Shown here piece after piece: positions 34,119-43,512 of a DNA stretch of 64,000 bases. The DNA comes from an uncultured Desulfuromusa sp. (GTDB lineage: Bacteria > Desulfobacterota > Desulfuromonadia > Desulfuromonadales > Geopsychrobacteraceae). The notes beneath the pieces were generated by a model. The model searched no databases. It was given only the letters and a program-made list of their open reading frames with translations, and had not been told where the DNA came from. The translations under genes and the position numbers were made by a program. How positions within the stretch are numbered: position 1 is the first letter of the stretch; every line of letters starts with the position of its first letter. The stretch is from positions 1,792,001 through 1,856,000 of the forward strand of contig NZ_OY776574.1 in NCBI RefSeq assembly GCF_963675815.1, in the 5' to 3' direction.

Positions 34119-34640
34119 TCAGAACGATCCTCTGAACTGAACATAAATAATTAAAGCCAGAACTGCAACTGCAAGCCAAGCTGAAAAAACGTCACTACAT
34201 TTTTTGGGTGGTGTATCTGCAAGGCGTCTGATTTCATCGCTAACAACATTCTCCGGAACATTTTCCAACAATTGTTTCAGCAGCAATCCAAAATGGTTGT
34301 AACTGTTGGAAAGAATCATAAAGTCATTTTCACTACTCAGGCTGACAAAGGCGCGCTTGCGTAGCTGGATCGTGTCTATAGCTGTCAGCTCAGCGTAGTT
34401 TAAGCGTTTGCTGCGAAATAATTTACTGACCTCAACAGCATCTTCAGCAACATATACTTTGCGAGAAATACTTTCAGCAAAAATAATACAGACCGGCAAT
34501 AAAAAAAGACTTAAAATAATTATTTTTGCTGTAGGAAGTTGCAAAAATAAGGCACTGAACAACAATATGAAACTCAGCAACACAACCAGCCCCAGTGGAA
34601 GCAAGAAGCTTTTGCGAATTGTGTAGGGTGATGATTCCAT
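34119..34640 (-). CDS. Membrane protein of unknown function with PH-like domain
   Basis: 173 residues. Two N-terminal membrane helices (about 11-33 and 36-57) are followed by a cytosolic beta-rich segment (about 60-145; KVYVAEDAVEVSKLFRSKRLNYAELTAID) like bacterial PH-type domains, and a C-terminal helix (about 152-170). I do not recognise a specific function. Confidence 0.6.
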   Translation of the reverse strand: MESSPYTIRKSFLLPLGLVVLLSFILLFSALFLQLPTAKIIILSLFLLPVCIIFAESISRKVYVAEDAVEVSKLFRSKRLNYAELTAIDTIQLRKRAFVSLSSENDFMILSNSYNHFGLLLKQLLENVPENVVSDEIRRLADTPPKKCSDVFSAWLAVAVLALIIYVQFRGSF

Positions 34641-34706
34641 AAGGGTCTTTCCTCAGAGAAAATAAATCAGAATTTAACAGGTTTGGGTGTTTTTGCCAAC
34701 TCCCGA

Positions 34707-35192
34707 TCAGGAACTGCTGCGGGTGAAGGTGCCACTTTTTCCCCCTGTTTTTTTCAATAGACAGATTCCTTCAATCACCATCTCTTTGTCAATTGCTTTG
34801 CACATGTCGTAAACAGTTAACGCAGCTACGGAAACGGCTGTGAGAGCTTCCATCTCAATCCCTGTTTGCCCCGTTACCTTGGTGGTTGCCATGATGGTCA
34901 CCTTGCCGTGTTCCGGCTCACTGTCAAAATCAATTTCCACTGCACTTAAAGGAAGCGGGTGGCAGAGGGGAATCAAAGCGGATGTCTGTTTAGCTGCCAT
35001 AATTCCTGCCAGTCGGGCCACTGAAAAGACATCCCCTTTTTTTATTCGTTGTGCCAGGATCTGCTGCAGGGTTTCAGGTTGCATCCGGACTTCACTCTTG
35101 GCGACAGCAACACGTACGGTCAACGGTTTTTCGCTGACATCAACCATGATGGCCTGGCCATCCCTATCAAAATGAGTCAGTTCTTTAGCCAT
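34707..35192 (-). CDS. moaC: Cyclic pyranopterin monophosphate synthase MoaC
   Basis: 161 residues from ATG 35192, with GGAG 8 bp upstream; an in-frame GTG lies three codons earlier. It completes the first step of molybdenum cofactor synthesis with MoaA. Family motifs are GDVFSVARLAGIMAAKQT, LIPLCHPLPL, TGIEMEALTAVSVAALTVYDMCKAID (with the catalytic Asp) and LLKKTGGKSG. It lies just downstream of radA on the same strand. Confidence 0.96.
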   Translation of the reverse strand: MAKELTHFDRDGQAIMVDVSEKPLTVRVAVAKSEVRMQPETLQQILAQRIKKGDVFSVARLAGIMAAKQTSALIPLCHPLPLSAVEIDFDSEPEHGKVTIMATTKVTGQTGIEMEALTAVSVAALTVYDMCKAIDKEMVIEGICLLKKTGGKSGTFTRSSS

Positions 35193-35248
35193 CTGTTGCA
35201 CTCCATGTTGATGTTGTTCGACCCCGTATCAGGGGCACCCGTTGTTGT

Positions 35249-36604
35249 TTATTCGAAAATAACTTCCAGTGCCTCGCCGGCATGGCTGACACCAATAAGT
35301 TGAATCGAGTCGGGAGTGTCAAGGTTTTTCAGATTTCCCTCGGGTAAGACACATTGTGTGAAACCTAGTCGGGCCGCTTCTTTAACCCGTAACTCAGGTT
35401 GGGAAACCGCTCTGATTTCACCCGTGAGACCAACTTCTCCAAACAGAACCAACTGTGGATTGATCACCCGATTCAAATGGCTGGAGGCCAGTGCTGCAAC
35501 GGCGGCAAGGTCGATGGCAGGTTCATCAAGGCGAACCCCACCGGCAACATTGAGAAAAATATCCTGTCCCGCCAGCGATAATTCAACTTTTTTCTCCAGA
35601 ATTGCAATCAGCAGGGCGATGCGTTTGTGATCAATGCCGATAGCTGTCCGCTGCGGAGTGCCGAAGGAACTGCCGGATACCAGTGCCTGTAACTCCACCA
35701 GCAGTGGACGACTTCCTTCCAGAGAGGCAACAACGGCACTTCCTGCACTTTGCTTGGGACGTTCCGCAAGAAATAGTTCAGAAGGATTGCTGACCTCGCG
35801 GAGACCCTGCTCCTGCATCTCAAAAACACCAATTTCATTGGTTGAACCAAAGCGGTTTTTAACTGCCCGTAGAATCCTGTAGGGATGGCCCGGATCACCC
35901 TCAAAATAGAGGACTGTATCAACCATATGTTCGAGAACTCTTGGTCCGGCAATGGCGCCATCTTTGGTGACGTGGCCGACTAGAAATGTGGACAACCCAT
36001 CCCCTTTAGCTTGAATCATCAATTGTCCGGTACATTCACGAACCTGACTGACACTGCCGGGAGCTGAATCAAGAGTACTGGTAAAGATTGTCTGGATGGA
36101 ATCGATGACCAGAAACATGGGTTGCAGTTCCTTGATGCGCTGCTTGATCTGTTCCAAAGATGTTTCCGCCAGCAAATAAAGATGATCTGTTTTGATACCG
36201 AGACGATCAGCGCGCAGTTTGACCTGTCGAGTTGATTCTTCTGCAGTGACATAAAGAGCTGTGCCGTTTTCAGCCAGTCGGGCAAAGGCCTGTAGCAATA
36301 AAGTTGATTTTCCGATCCCGGGATCTCCGCCGACCAGAATAAGGGATCCGGGAACAACCCCGCCCCCCAAGGTGCGATCAAGCTCTTTTATACCACAATG
36401 CAAACGATCTTCTTCGCTGCTGCTGACGTCTACTAATTTCTGAGGTTTTCCGGGTTGCGGGAGGGCACGACTATGACCGGTGGCTATTGCCGGCTGCTCT
36501 TCAACGAGAGTGTTCCATTGCTGACAGTCGGGACATCTGCCCATCCATTTCGGGCTTTGGAAGCCGCAATTCTGGCAGCTGTAGATTGTTTTCTGGCGTG
36601 CCAC
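35249..36604 (-). CDS. radA: DNA repair ATPase RadA
   Basis: 451 residues from a GTG at 36604, chosen because GGAGG lies 5 bp upstream and the product then starts with the family's ARQKTIYSCQNCG. It drives branch migration in recombination. The N-terminal zinc finger is CQNCGFQSPKWMGRCPDC. The RecA-like core has Walker A GGDPGIGKST, and the RadA-specific KNRFGSTNEIGVFEM (KNRFG motif). The C-terminal Lon-like domain has DIFLNVAGGVRLDEPAIDLA and FGEVGLTGEIRAV. Confidence 0.96.
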   Translation of the reverse strand: MARQKTIYSCQNCGFQSPKWMGRCPDCQQWNTLVEEQPAIATGHSRALPQPGKPQKLVDVSSSEEDRLHCGIKELDRTLGGGVVPGSLILVGGDPGIGKSTLLLQAFARLAENGTALYVTAEESTRQVKLRADRLGIKTDHLYLLAETSLEQIKQRIKELQPMFLVIDSIQTIFTSTLDSAPGSVSQVRECTGQLMIQAKGDGLSTFLVGHVTKDGAIAGPRVLEHMVDTVLYFEGDPGHPYRILRAVKNRFGSTNEIGVFEMQEQGLREVSNPSELFLAERPKQSAGSAVVASLEGSRPLLVELQALVSGSSFGTPQRTAIGIDHKRIALLIAILEKKVELSLAGQDIFLNVAGGVRLDEPAIDLAAVAALASSHLNRVINPQLVLFGEVGLTGEIRAVSQPELRVKEAARLGFTQCVLPEGNLKNLDTPDSIQLIGVSHAGEALEVIFE

Positions 36605-36889
36605 AAAACCTCCATATGAACGGGGTTGTAAAAATAACGGCATATCCTATGCTGATCGCTATTGGACTGTCAATTGCCCTGGTGTGGTCTAAGGTTGTAA
36701 CTAGTTGAAAAGATAATATTTATGATATCAGTGAAAGATGTGGATGAGCACCATAATATCCCGTCGGAAAGGGGAAGGGAGAGTGTTTTTGGGGAAAAGG
36801 TGGTATTCTTTTCTATCCTTTTATAAAATGGTTATGACTATGATTCAAAATGTCATGTTTTAATCTCTTGCTGATAAGGGAAAAGATAT

Positions 36890-37183
36890 ATGCTTTATGC
36901 TGATCTGCGGGCCGCGCTGGATGAATTTGACCTGCCGGAACAGGTGACACTGAAGAGAATCCGCAAACGTCACCGGCAACTTGTCCGAAAATATCACCCG
37001 GATAGCGGAGACGTTGCCGATAATGATAAGATCAGACGTATCAATGCAGCATATAAGGTTCTCAATGAATACCTCAGCAACTATAATTTTGATTTTTCCA
37101 AGGATGCTTTTTTGGAACAGTATCCCGAAGAGCGTCTTCGAGAGCAATTTTATGATGTGGGGTTATGGGGAGGCAAAGGATAG
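36890..37183 (+). CDS. Small J-domain protein
   Basis: 97 residues, a DnaJ-like J-domain with HPD (RHRQLVRKYHPDSGDVADNDKIRRINAAYKVLNEYL) at about 27-65 and a short C-terminal tail rich in aromatic and charged residues. It has no Gly/Phe or zinc-finger regions. It probably stimulates an Hsp70 in a dedicated context; the client is unknown. AAGGGA precedes the ATG. The 246 bp upstream contain no evident gene. Confidence 0.85.
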   Translation: MLYADLRAALDEFDLPEQVTLKRIRKRHRQLVRKYHPDSGDVADNDKIRRINAAYKVLNEYLSNYNFDFSKDAFLEQYPEERLREQFYDVGLWGGKG

Positions 37184-37377
37184 CTGAGGTGAGTCAACCC
37201 ATCAGACCATACAGAACTTCGATTAAATAATAAAAAACTGGATGTTAACCTTTTATCTGCAATGTTGCTGTGTTTGTGATACTGGTTTTTCCCTCTCTTT
37301 AAGTTTTTAAATTTTTTTCCACTCGAAACTGTGTTAAGTTTCCAGCCTTTTGCGTCGCTCTTATAGGGATTTATCGC

Positions 37378-39897
37378 GTGAACTTAGATCAAACCGAAGC
37401 ATTGATACAGGTCAGCCGTCCTTCTCGCTATCTCGGTGGGGAGCTTGGTAGTATCTGTAAGTTGGATTCCGGTATCGACGTGCGGATGGCACTTGCTTTC
37501 CCTGATGTCTATGAAGTCGGCATGAGTCATATCGGCTTTCCAATTCTTTATAATATCCTCAATGGACTGGATTGGGTTGCTGCTGAGCGGGTTTATTCTC
37601 CCTGGGAGGATATGGAGCAATGGTTGCGTGACCAACAGCAGCCGTTATGTTCGCTGGAAACCACACTTCCTTTAGCTGATTTTGATATTATCGGTTTCAC
37701 CCTGCAGTATGAACTTAGTTACACCAATTTGCTGACCATGTTGGATCTGGCTGGAATTCCGCTGCGGCGAGAACAGCGGGATGAGAGTGCACCACTGATT
37801 GTGGTTGGAGGGCCTTGTGCTTTTAACCCTGAACCTCTGGCAGATTTTTTTGATATTGCTGTTATTGGCGATGGCGAGGAGGCGGTGGTCGAACTCGTTA
37901 AGCTGGTACGTAAAGGCAAGAGAGAAAAATGGGGTCGCAGCCAGCTACTGGAACAATTAGCGGTCAATGACGGCTTTTATATCCCTGAGTTTTTCAATGT
38001 CAGCTATCAGGCCGATGGTTGTATCGACAAAATTACCCCTCTGGTGTCCGGATATGACAAGGTCCTGCGCCGGTTTGTCAAAGATCTGGAAATCGCTCCT
38101 TTTCCGGCGCAACCGATTATCCCATTTATGCAGACGGTTCATAACCGCGTCGCTATGGAAATCACCCGTGGTTGTACCCGTGGTTGCCGGTTTTGTCAGG
38201 CTGGCTATATCTACCGTCCGGTGCGTGAACGCAGTCCCGAAACGATTAAACGTCTGATCACGGAATCGCTGCAGAATTCAGGCTATGAAGAGGTTTCCCT
38301 TCTTTCCCTGTCAAGTGGTGATTACACCTGTATAGAACCCCTGCTGCAGCAGCTGATGGATCAGTATGCTGATGACAGGGTTTCAGTCTCTCTCCCCAGC
38401 CTGCGCGTTGGTTCTTTAACGCCGGGATTGATGGAGGAGGTCAAAAAAGTTCGCAAAACCGGATTTACTCTTGCCCCTGAAGCGGGAAGTGAGCGGCTGC
38501 GGCAGCTGATCAATAAGGGGATCAGTGCGGACGATCTGCTTGATTCGACGAAAACAGCATTTCAGCTTGGCTGGCGGCTGATCAAACTTTATTTCATGAT
38601 GGGGTTACCGACTGAAACCGATACTGATTTGCAGGAGTTGATGGCGCTTGCTGCGCAAGTGAAAAAAAGTGGCAAAGGGACGGGTGGAAATGATGTTAAC
38701 GTTGCTGTTTCAACTTTCGTCCCCAAACCGCATACGCCGTTTCAATGGGAAGCCCAAATAGGGATAGAAGAAACGATCAGAAAACAAAGGCTCTTGCGGG
38801 ATGGGTTGAGGCAGAAAAAGTTGCGGTTTAAATATCACGGTGCAGAATCGTCCTTTATGGAAGGGGTCTTTGCACGTGGCGATCGACGTTTATCTGCGGT
38901 TCTGGAACGCGCTGTAGAGCTTGGGTGTCGCTTCGATGGTTGGCGGGAATGTTTTGATTTCAGCCTCTGGCAACAAGCTTTTGTTGATTGCGGCATCGAA
39001 CCATCCTGGTATCTGCGACAGCGGAAAGAGGATGAAGTGTTACCTTGGGAACATATTGATTGTGGCGTTCCGAAACGGTTCTTTTTGAATGAGCGGCATA
39101 AAGCATTTGCCGGAGTGGCAACACGTGACTGTCGAGGAGGTGTTTGCCACGGTTGTGAGGTCTGTGATTTTGAAGATCTGCGGATGCGACTGGTGACACC
39201 GGCGGAACAAAAGAGCCTTCCACGCGATGCCGATGACAAAAAACAAACAGATGACTGTGAGCAGTTGACCCGAATTCGACTCCAACTGAGTAAACTCGGT
39301 CGTGCCCGGATGGTTGCGCATCTTGAATACCTGAAAATGTTTCAGCGGGCAGTACGCCGGGCCAACTTGCCGATCCGTTTTTCCCAGGGATTTCACCCGA
39401 TGCCGAAGATCTCATTTCTGGAGGCGCTGCCGATGGGTGTTTCCAGTGAGGCCGAACTCGTTGACCTGGAATTGTCAGCGTACATCCCCGTAGATGAGGT
39501 TATTAAAAGGATCAATGTTCAACTTCCAGAGGGGTTCAAAATAATTGAAGGAGGGGTTGTCCCTTGGAAGTCCCCTTCTCCTTCTGCAGCGGTGGCCTCC
39601 AGTTGCTATCGTGTTCCGCTACCGGCAACGGTCACGGATAATCTCCAACAGCGCATTGCAGATTTTCTGGCTGCTGATCAGATCCTGGTTGCGCAACTCA
39701 AAAAAGGGCGTGAAATTGAGGTGGATGTTCGATCCGGGGTTCTGGATTTATGCCAGATTGATGCAGAGCTGCAGATTGAGCTCGTCAAAGGGAGTCCGTT
39801 GCGGGTCGCTGCCTATCTGTTGGGGACAGATATTGAAACGATTCGCCGGTATGGCGTGCGAAAAACGGGCATTGTCCTGAAAAAACAGGACGCCTGA
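37378..39897 (+). CDS. TIGR03960-family B12-binding radical SAM protein fused to DUF2344
   Basis: 839 residues from GTG 37378 (AGGGA upstream). The N-terminal half begins with a vestigial B12-binding-like region, then the radical SAM cluster motif CTRGCRFCQAGYIYRPVRER at about residue 265. A second Cys group (CRGGVCHGCEVCDF) lies at about 585. The last 230 residues (RIRLQLSKLGRARMVAHLEYLKMFQRAVRRA) match DUF2344. In many bacteria this fusion precedes rng, as here. It is thought to act in RNA or ribosome-related modification, but no reaction is established. Confidence 0.9.
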   Translation: MNLDQTEALIQVSRPSRYLGGELGSICKLDSGIDVRMALAFPDVYEVGMSHIGFPILYNILNGLDWVAAERVYSPWEDMEQWLRDQQQPLCSLETTLPLADFDIIGFTLQYELSYTNLLTMLDLAGIPLRREQRDESAPLIVVGGPCAFNPEPLADFFDIAVIGDGEEAVVELVKLVRKGKREKWGRSQLLEQLAVNDGFYIPEFFNVSYQADGCIDKITPLVSGYDKVLRRFVKDLEIAPFPAQPIIPFMQTVHNRVAMEITRGCTRGCRFCQAGYIYRPVRERSPETIKRLITESLQNSGYEEVSLLSLSSGDYTCIEPLLQQLMDQYADDRVSVSLPSLRVGSLTPGLMEEVKKVRKTGFTLAPEAGSERLRQLINKGISADDLLDSTKTAFQLGWRLIKLYFMMGLPTETDTDLQELMALAAQVKKSGKGTGGNDVNVAVSTFVPKPHTPFQWEAQIGIEETIRKQRLLRDGLRQKKLRFKYHGAESSFMEGVFARGDRRLSAVLERAVELGCRFDGWRECFDFSLWQQAFVDCGIEPSWYLRQRKEDEVLPWEHIDCGVPKRFFLNERHKAFAGVATRDCRGGVCHGCEVCDFEDLRMRLVTPAEQKSLPRDADDKKQTDDCEQLTRIRLQLSKLGRARMVAHLEYLKMFQRAVRRANLPIRFSQGFHPMPKISFLEALPMGVSSEAELVDLELSAYIPVDEVIKRINVQLPEGFKIIEGGVVPWKSPSPSAAVASSCYRVPLPATVTDNLQQRIADFLAADQILVAQLKKGREIEVDVRSGVLDLCQIDAELQIELVKGSPLRVAAYLLGTDIETIRRYGVRKTGIVLKKQDA

Positions 39898-39944
39898 TAA
39901 TGAATCTATCACTTTAATAAATATAGGCTAAATAGGAGAAAATT

Positions 39945-41450
39945 ATGACAAAGGAGTTGGTTATTAATGCCACCTCCCACGAAACCCGGGTTGCCTTGCT
40001 TGAAGGTGGTCATATTGCTGAACTTTATATTGAGCGGGATCGGCAGTTGGGGATTGTAGGGAATATCTACAAAGGCAAAGTCATTCGGGTCCTGCCCGGT
40101 ATGCAGGCGGCATTTGTTGACATCGGCCTGGCGAAAGCAGCATTTCTCTATGTTGCTGATGTTATGGATGAAATGGAGCAGGTTGAAAGAACCATTGAAG
40201 GTGATGAAGAATTGCACGAACAGGAAGAGAGTACCGAGCTGTCATCTCTTCCCCCGATAGAAGATCTTCTCACTGAAGGACAGGAACTGCTGGTGCAGAT
40301 TTCCAAGGAGCCGATCGGCACCAAAGGGGCACGTATCACTTCGCATATTTCTCTCCCCGGTCGCCATCTGGTTTATATGCCGACTGTCGATCACATCGGG
40401 ATTTCACGGCGGATAGAGAGTGAAGAAGAACGTGAGCGGTTGCGACAGATTATTGATTCGATGCGCACCCCGGGCACAGGTTTTATCGTTCGCACGGTGT
40501 CGGAAGGCAAAAGTGAGGATGATCTTCGCCATGATATGGAGTTTCTGGTTGGACTCTGGGAAAATCTCAGCCGTGGGCTGGATGAGATCAGCGCACCCAG
40601 TCTGATTCACTCTGATCTGGATGTTACCAGCAAGGTGCTACGGGATATCCTCACGGAAGATGTGAAGAGGATTGTTGTTGATAATGTTGACGAGTACGAC
40701 AAAATTGTTCGTTTTCTGCGGACCTTTATGCCTCGTTTGAATTATTGTATTGAGCTTTACAAAGGTGAAGAACCGGTCTTTGATGCTTATGGGCTTGAGG
40801 TGGAAATATCGCGTGCTCTGGGACGTAAAGTCTGGTTGAAGAGTGGTGGCTCCATCATTATTGAACAGACAGAAGCTTTGGTTGCTATTGATGTCAACAC
40901 AGGACGATATGTCGGTAAACATAATTTCGAAGACACGATTCTGAAAACGAATCTGGAAGCACTCAAGGAAATTGCTTTTCAGCTGCGGTTACGCAATATC
41001 GGTGGCTTAATTATTATTGATTTCATTGATATGGATAAGGAGGCGCATCGGGAAAAGGTGCATGCCGCTTTAGAAGAAGCTTTGAAACAGGATAAAAACA
41101 AGACCAATATTCTCAAGATTTCTGAACTGGGTCTGGTTGAAATGACCCGCAAGCGGGTACGGGAAAGTATCGGTCGGACTCTTTGTGAGCCCTGTTCATA
41201 TTGTGAAGGGAAGGGCTACGTTAAGGGAAAACTGACAATAATTTATGAAATCCTGCGAGAGCTGCGTCGTGAAATGGTTGACCTGCCTGCCGGACATGTG
41301 ACGCTGCTGGCACATCCGGATGTTGCCGGTCTGCTGATTGACGAGGAACGTTGTGGGCTGGATGATTTGGAAAAACTCTTTGGCCGGACTGTTTCGATTA
41401 ATCCCCGTCCTGGATTTCATGTCGAACAATTTGAAATTTCTGTGGGTTGA
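39945..41450 (+). CDS. rng: Ribonuclease G / E family protein
   Basis: 501 residues, similar in length to RNase G (489 in E. coli). The N-terminal S1 domain (GNIYKGKVIRVLPGMQAAFVDIG) is followed by the catalytic domain with LVAIDVNTGRYVGKHNFEDTIL (metal-binding Asp) and GGLIIIDFIDM (second Asp). The CEPCSYCEGKGYV motif is a zinc-link CPxC variant at about 415. It processes rRNA and turns over mRNA. TAGGAG precedes the ATG. rplU and rpmA, which often follow in this group, do not follow here. Confidence 0.94.
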   Translation: MTKELVINATSHETRVALLEGGHIAELYIERDRQLGIVGNIYKGKVIRVLPGMQAAFVDIGLAKAAFLYVADVMDEMEQVERTIEGDEELHEQEESTELSSLPPIEDLLTEGQELLVQISKEPIGTKGARITSHISLPGRHLVYMPTVDHIGISRRIESEEERERLRQIIDSMRTPGTGFIVRTVSEGKSEDDLRHDMEFLVGLWENLSRGLDEISAPSLIHSDLDVTSKVLRDILTEDVKRIVVDNVDEYDKIVRFLRTFMPRLNYCIELYKGEEPVFDAYGLEVEISRALGRKVWLKSGGSIIIEQTEALVAIDVNTGRYVGKHNFEDTILKTNLEALKEIAFQLRLRNIGGLIIIDFIDMDKEAHREKVHAALEEALKQDKNKTNILKISELGLVEMTRKRVRESIGRTLCEPCSYCEGKGYVKGKLTIIYEILRELRREMVDLPAGHVTLLAHPDVAGLLIDEERCGLDDLEKLFGRTVSINPRPGFHVEQFEISVG

Positions 41451-41489
41451 ATCTGGAGGGGCGTTGCTTGCTGCGCCCCGGCAATTTGT

Positions 41490-42536
41490 TTACGGCAGGT
41501 AGACAACCTGTTGGAAAACGTTCTGCATGATAAACAGGCAGATGAAACTGATCAGACAGGAAAAGATGGGGGTTGTGACCCAGCTTCCTGCAATCCCGCC
41601 TACGGTGCGCCAACGGATGTTATGTCCACCCTTCAGCAATCCCATACCAACGACCGCGCCGACAATGGCCTGAGAACTGGAAACGGGAACCAGGGGGAGA
41701 GTTGGTAGTCCCAGATTTAAAAGTAAATGCTCAAGCCGTTGAGACGCAAACAGGAACAGGACCAGAGAGTGAGCCCAGACGGCAACCAGAGCCATCACCG
41801 GAGAAAGTTTGAAGATACCGCTGCCAACAGTATCCATGACGCGTTTTGAATAGGTGACAACACCGAAGGCAATGGCCACACTGCCGAGGAAAAAAAGTTG
41901 TTGTGCCGGATTGAAGTTCAGCCCACCCACAAAATTTATCTCGGTAAACGGAGAAACAGGAAGAAAGACTCCAACGACGTTGGCAATGTTATTGGCTCCC
42001 AGAGCGAATGCGCCGAATGCTCCCATGAACACCAGTCCATAGCGGGTCATTTCATCCAGCCTGAACATGTGAACTTTGAATTTGAGGATGAAAAATGTGA
42101 CGATTTTATATGACAGAACGGCGATAATGCCGGATAAAATCGGGCAAGCAATCCAGGTGATGACTATTTTGGAAAGGGCGTCACTGTCGGTTGGTGATCC
42201 GGAAAAGATGTTCCAGCCGACTATCGCGCCGACAATGGCCTGCGATGTGGAGACCGGATAGCGTGCCAGAGTCATCAGATAGACACTCATGGCAGCAGAG
42301 AAGGCAACCACAAAAGCTCCGGCAACGGCATTGACCGCACCGAGTTTTCCGAGCGTCTGAGTGGCTCCGGCACCACTGACGACGGCTCCAAGAATAATGA
42401 AAATACAGCTGAGAATGGCAGCAGTCCGAAATCTGAGCATTCGTGAGCCAACAGCTGTACCAAAGACATTGGAGGCGTCATTCGCTCCCAGAGACCAGCC
42501 CAGAAACATGCCGCTTGAAAGGAAGAACAAAAACAT
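41490..42536 (-). CDS. pit: PiT-family inorganic phosphate transporter
   Basis: 348 residues from ATG 42536 (MFLFFLSSGMFLGWSLGANDASNVFGTAV). A longer frame to 42620 would overlap the DUF47 gene and adds no membrane helix. Ten or so membrane helices are visible, with two copies of the PiT signature: GANDASNVFGTAVGSRML and GANNIANVVGVFLP. SxSQAIVGA loops (PVSTSQAIVGAIVG and PVSSSQAIVGAVVG) are in both halves. It imports phosphate using a cation gradient. It is paired with the accessory protein encoded just upstream. Confidence 0.93.
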   Translation of the reverse strand: MFLFFLSSGMFLGWSLGANDASNVFGTAVGSRMLRFRTAAILSCIFIILGAVVSGAGATQTLGKLGAVNAVAGAFVVAFSAAMSVYLMTLARYPVSTSQAIVGAIVGWNIFSGSPTDSDALSKIVITWIACPILSGIIAVLSYKIVTFFILKFKVHMFRLDEMTRYGLVFMGAFGAFALGANNIANVVGVFLPVSPFTEINFVGGLNFNPAQQLFFLGSVAIAFGVVTYSKRVMDTVGSGIFKLSPVMALVAVWAHSLVLFLFASQRLEHLLLNLGLPTLPLVPVSSSQAIVGAVVGMGLLKGGHNIRWRTVGGIAGSWVTTPIFSCLISFICLFIMQNVFQQVVYLP

Positions 42537-42546
42537 AATGACTTTC

Positions 42547-43200
42547 TTAGAGTGAGCGTTTGATAACGTATATGGCCAGGCTGTCGCCCAGGTCTTCAGC
42601 CTGGTCAGCGATCTTGTCAATGCTTTTTGACAAATCGCGGAGCTGCATCTTTAAATCCAGACCTAATTCTTCATCATTGAAAATAGCTTTCTGTAAACAG
42701 GTGGTCGCTTTATCCGCCTCAGTTTCCCAGAAAGAAACCTTGTGAATGTGGTCTGTGGCTTGGGAAATATCCTTGAAATAAGCCCTGAGCGACAGGGTTG
42801 CCGATTCAACCGCCTGAATGACACAATTGACCAGGATTCTTAAATCATCGTGAAATTTGGGGGCAATGACCGGTCGCTCAATTTCCACTCTGAACATAAC
42901 CCCTTTAAACCGTCCGAGGAGGGCATCCATTCTTTCAATCAATTCCAGCACATCTCCCCGAGATTCAGGAATCAGGGTTTTCCGATACAGGAGATCCTCG
43001 ATGGAATGGCGTAACAGGTCTGCTTGCTTTTCTGTTTGCACAATGTGGTTAAGGTGTTCGTTAAAGGTCTCAATTTTATTAATCAGATAGGCATCAATGC
43101 CCTGGATAAAGATCAGGCCTGACTCACTGGCGAGATTCAAAAAACTGTCTATTTCTCTTTCTATTCCAGTACGATTTTTAAATATACTGACAAATGACAT
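42547..43200 (-). CDS. Pit accessory protein, DUF47 / PhoU-like (TIGR00153)
   Basis: 217 residues from ATG 43200, with AAGGGG 8 bp upstream. It is all-helical. It has the family's E-x-x-x-D metal-binding pattern (TEKQADLLRHSIEDLLY and EADKATTCLQKAIFNDEE) and the ending LSKSIDKIADQAEDLGDSLAIYVIKRSL. Proteins of this family sit next to pit genes and influence phosphate uptake. It precedes pit by 10 bp, so both are one transcript. Confidence 0.9.
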   Translation of the reverse strand: MSFVSIFKNRTGIEREIDSFLNLASESGLIFIQGIDAYLINKIETFNEHLNHIVQTEKQADLLRHSIEDLLYRKTLIPESRGDVLELIERMDALLGRFKGVMFRVEIERPVIAPKFHDDLRILVNCVIQAVESATLSLRAYFKDISQATDHIHKVSFWETEADKATTCLQKAIFNDEELGLDLKMQLRDLSKSIDKIADQAEDLGDSLAIYVIKRSL

Positions 43201-43512
43201 GAACGGCCCCTTCTGGAACAGGATTAATATGTTATTATCAAAGGATAATGAATATCCTAAGAAACACAAGAGGTTTGTTTGCCGCCCTTTGAATTGACAG
43301 CAAACCGGACCTTATCCGGTTGTTGACAAAGGGACTGAATCGGAAGTTGTTATATATTATATATAATGATCGCGATTGCACCCTGAAACGAAAAAAGTAG
43401 AATAATTAATGTTTCACTAACATTGACGATATAGTTTGCTATTCTTTGTGTGTAGGCTGTAAAAAAGAAGAACATGATATTAACCGATGTTGAATTGTTA
43501 AGGAGAGATGAG

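Noticed and set aside
43329..43362. Promoter in the TATATATTATATATAATG stretch before potD
   Set aside because: TTGACA at 43323-43328 is good, but no -10 box lies at 16-18 bp; the A/T palindrome is too far away.
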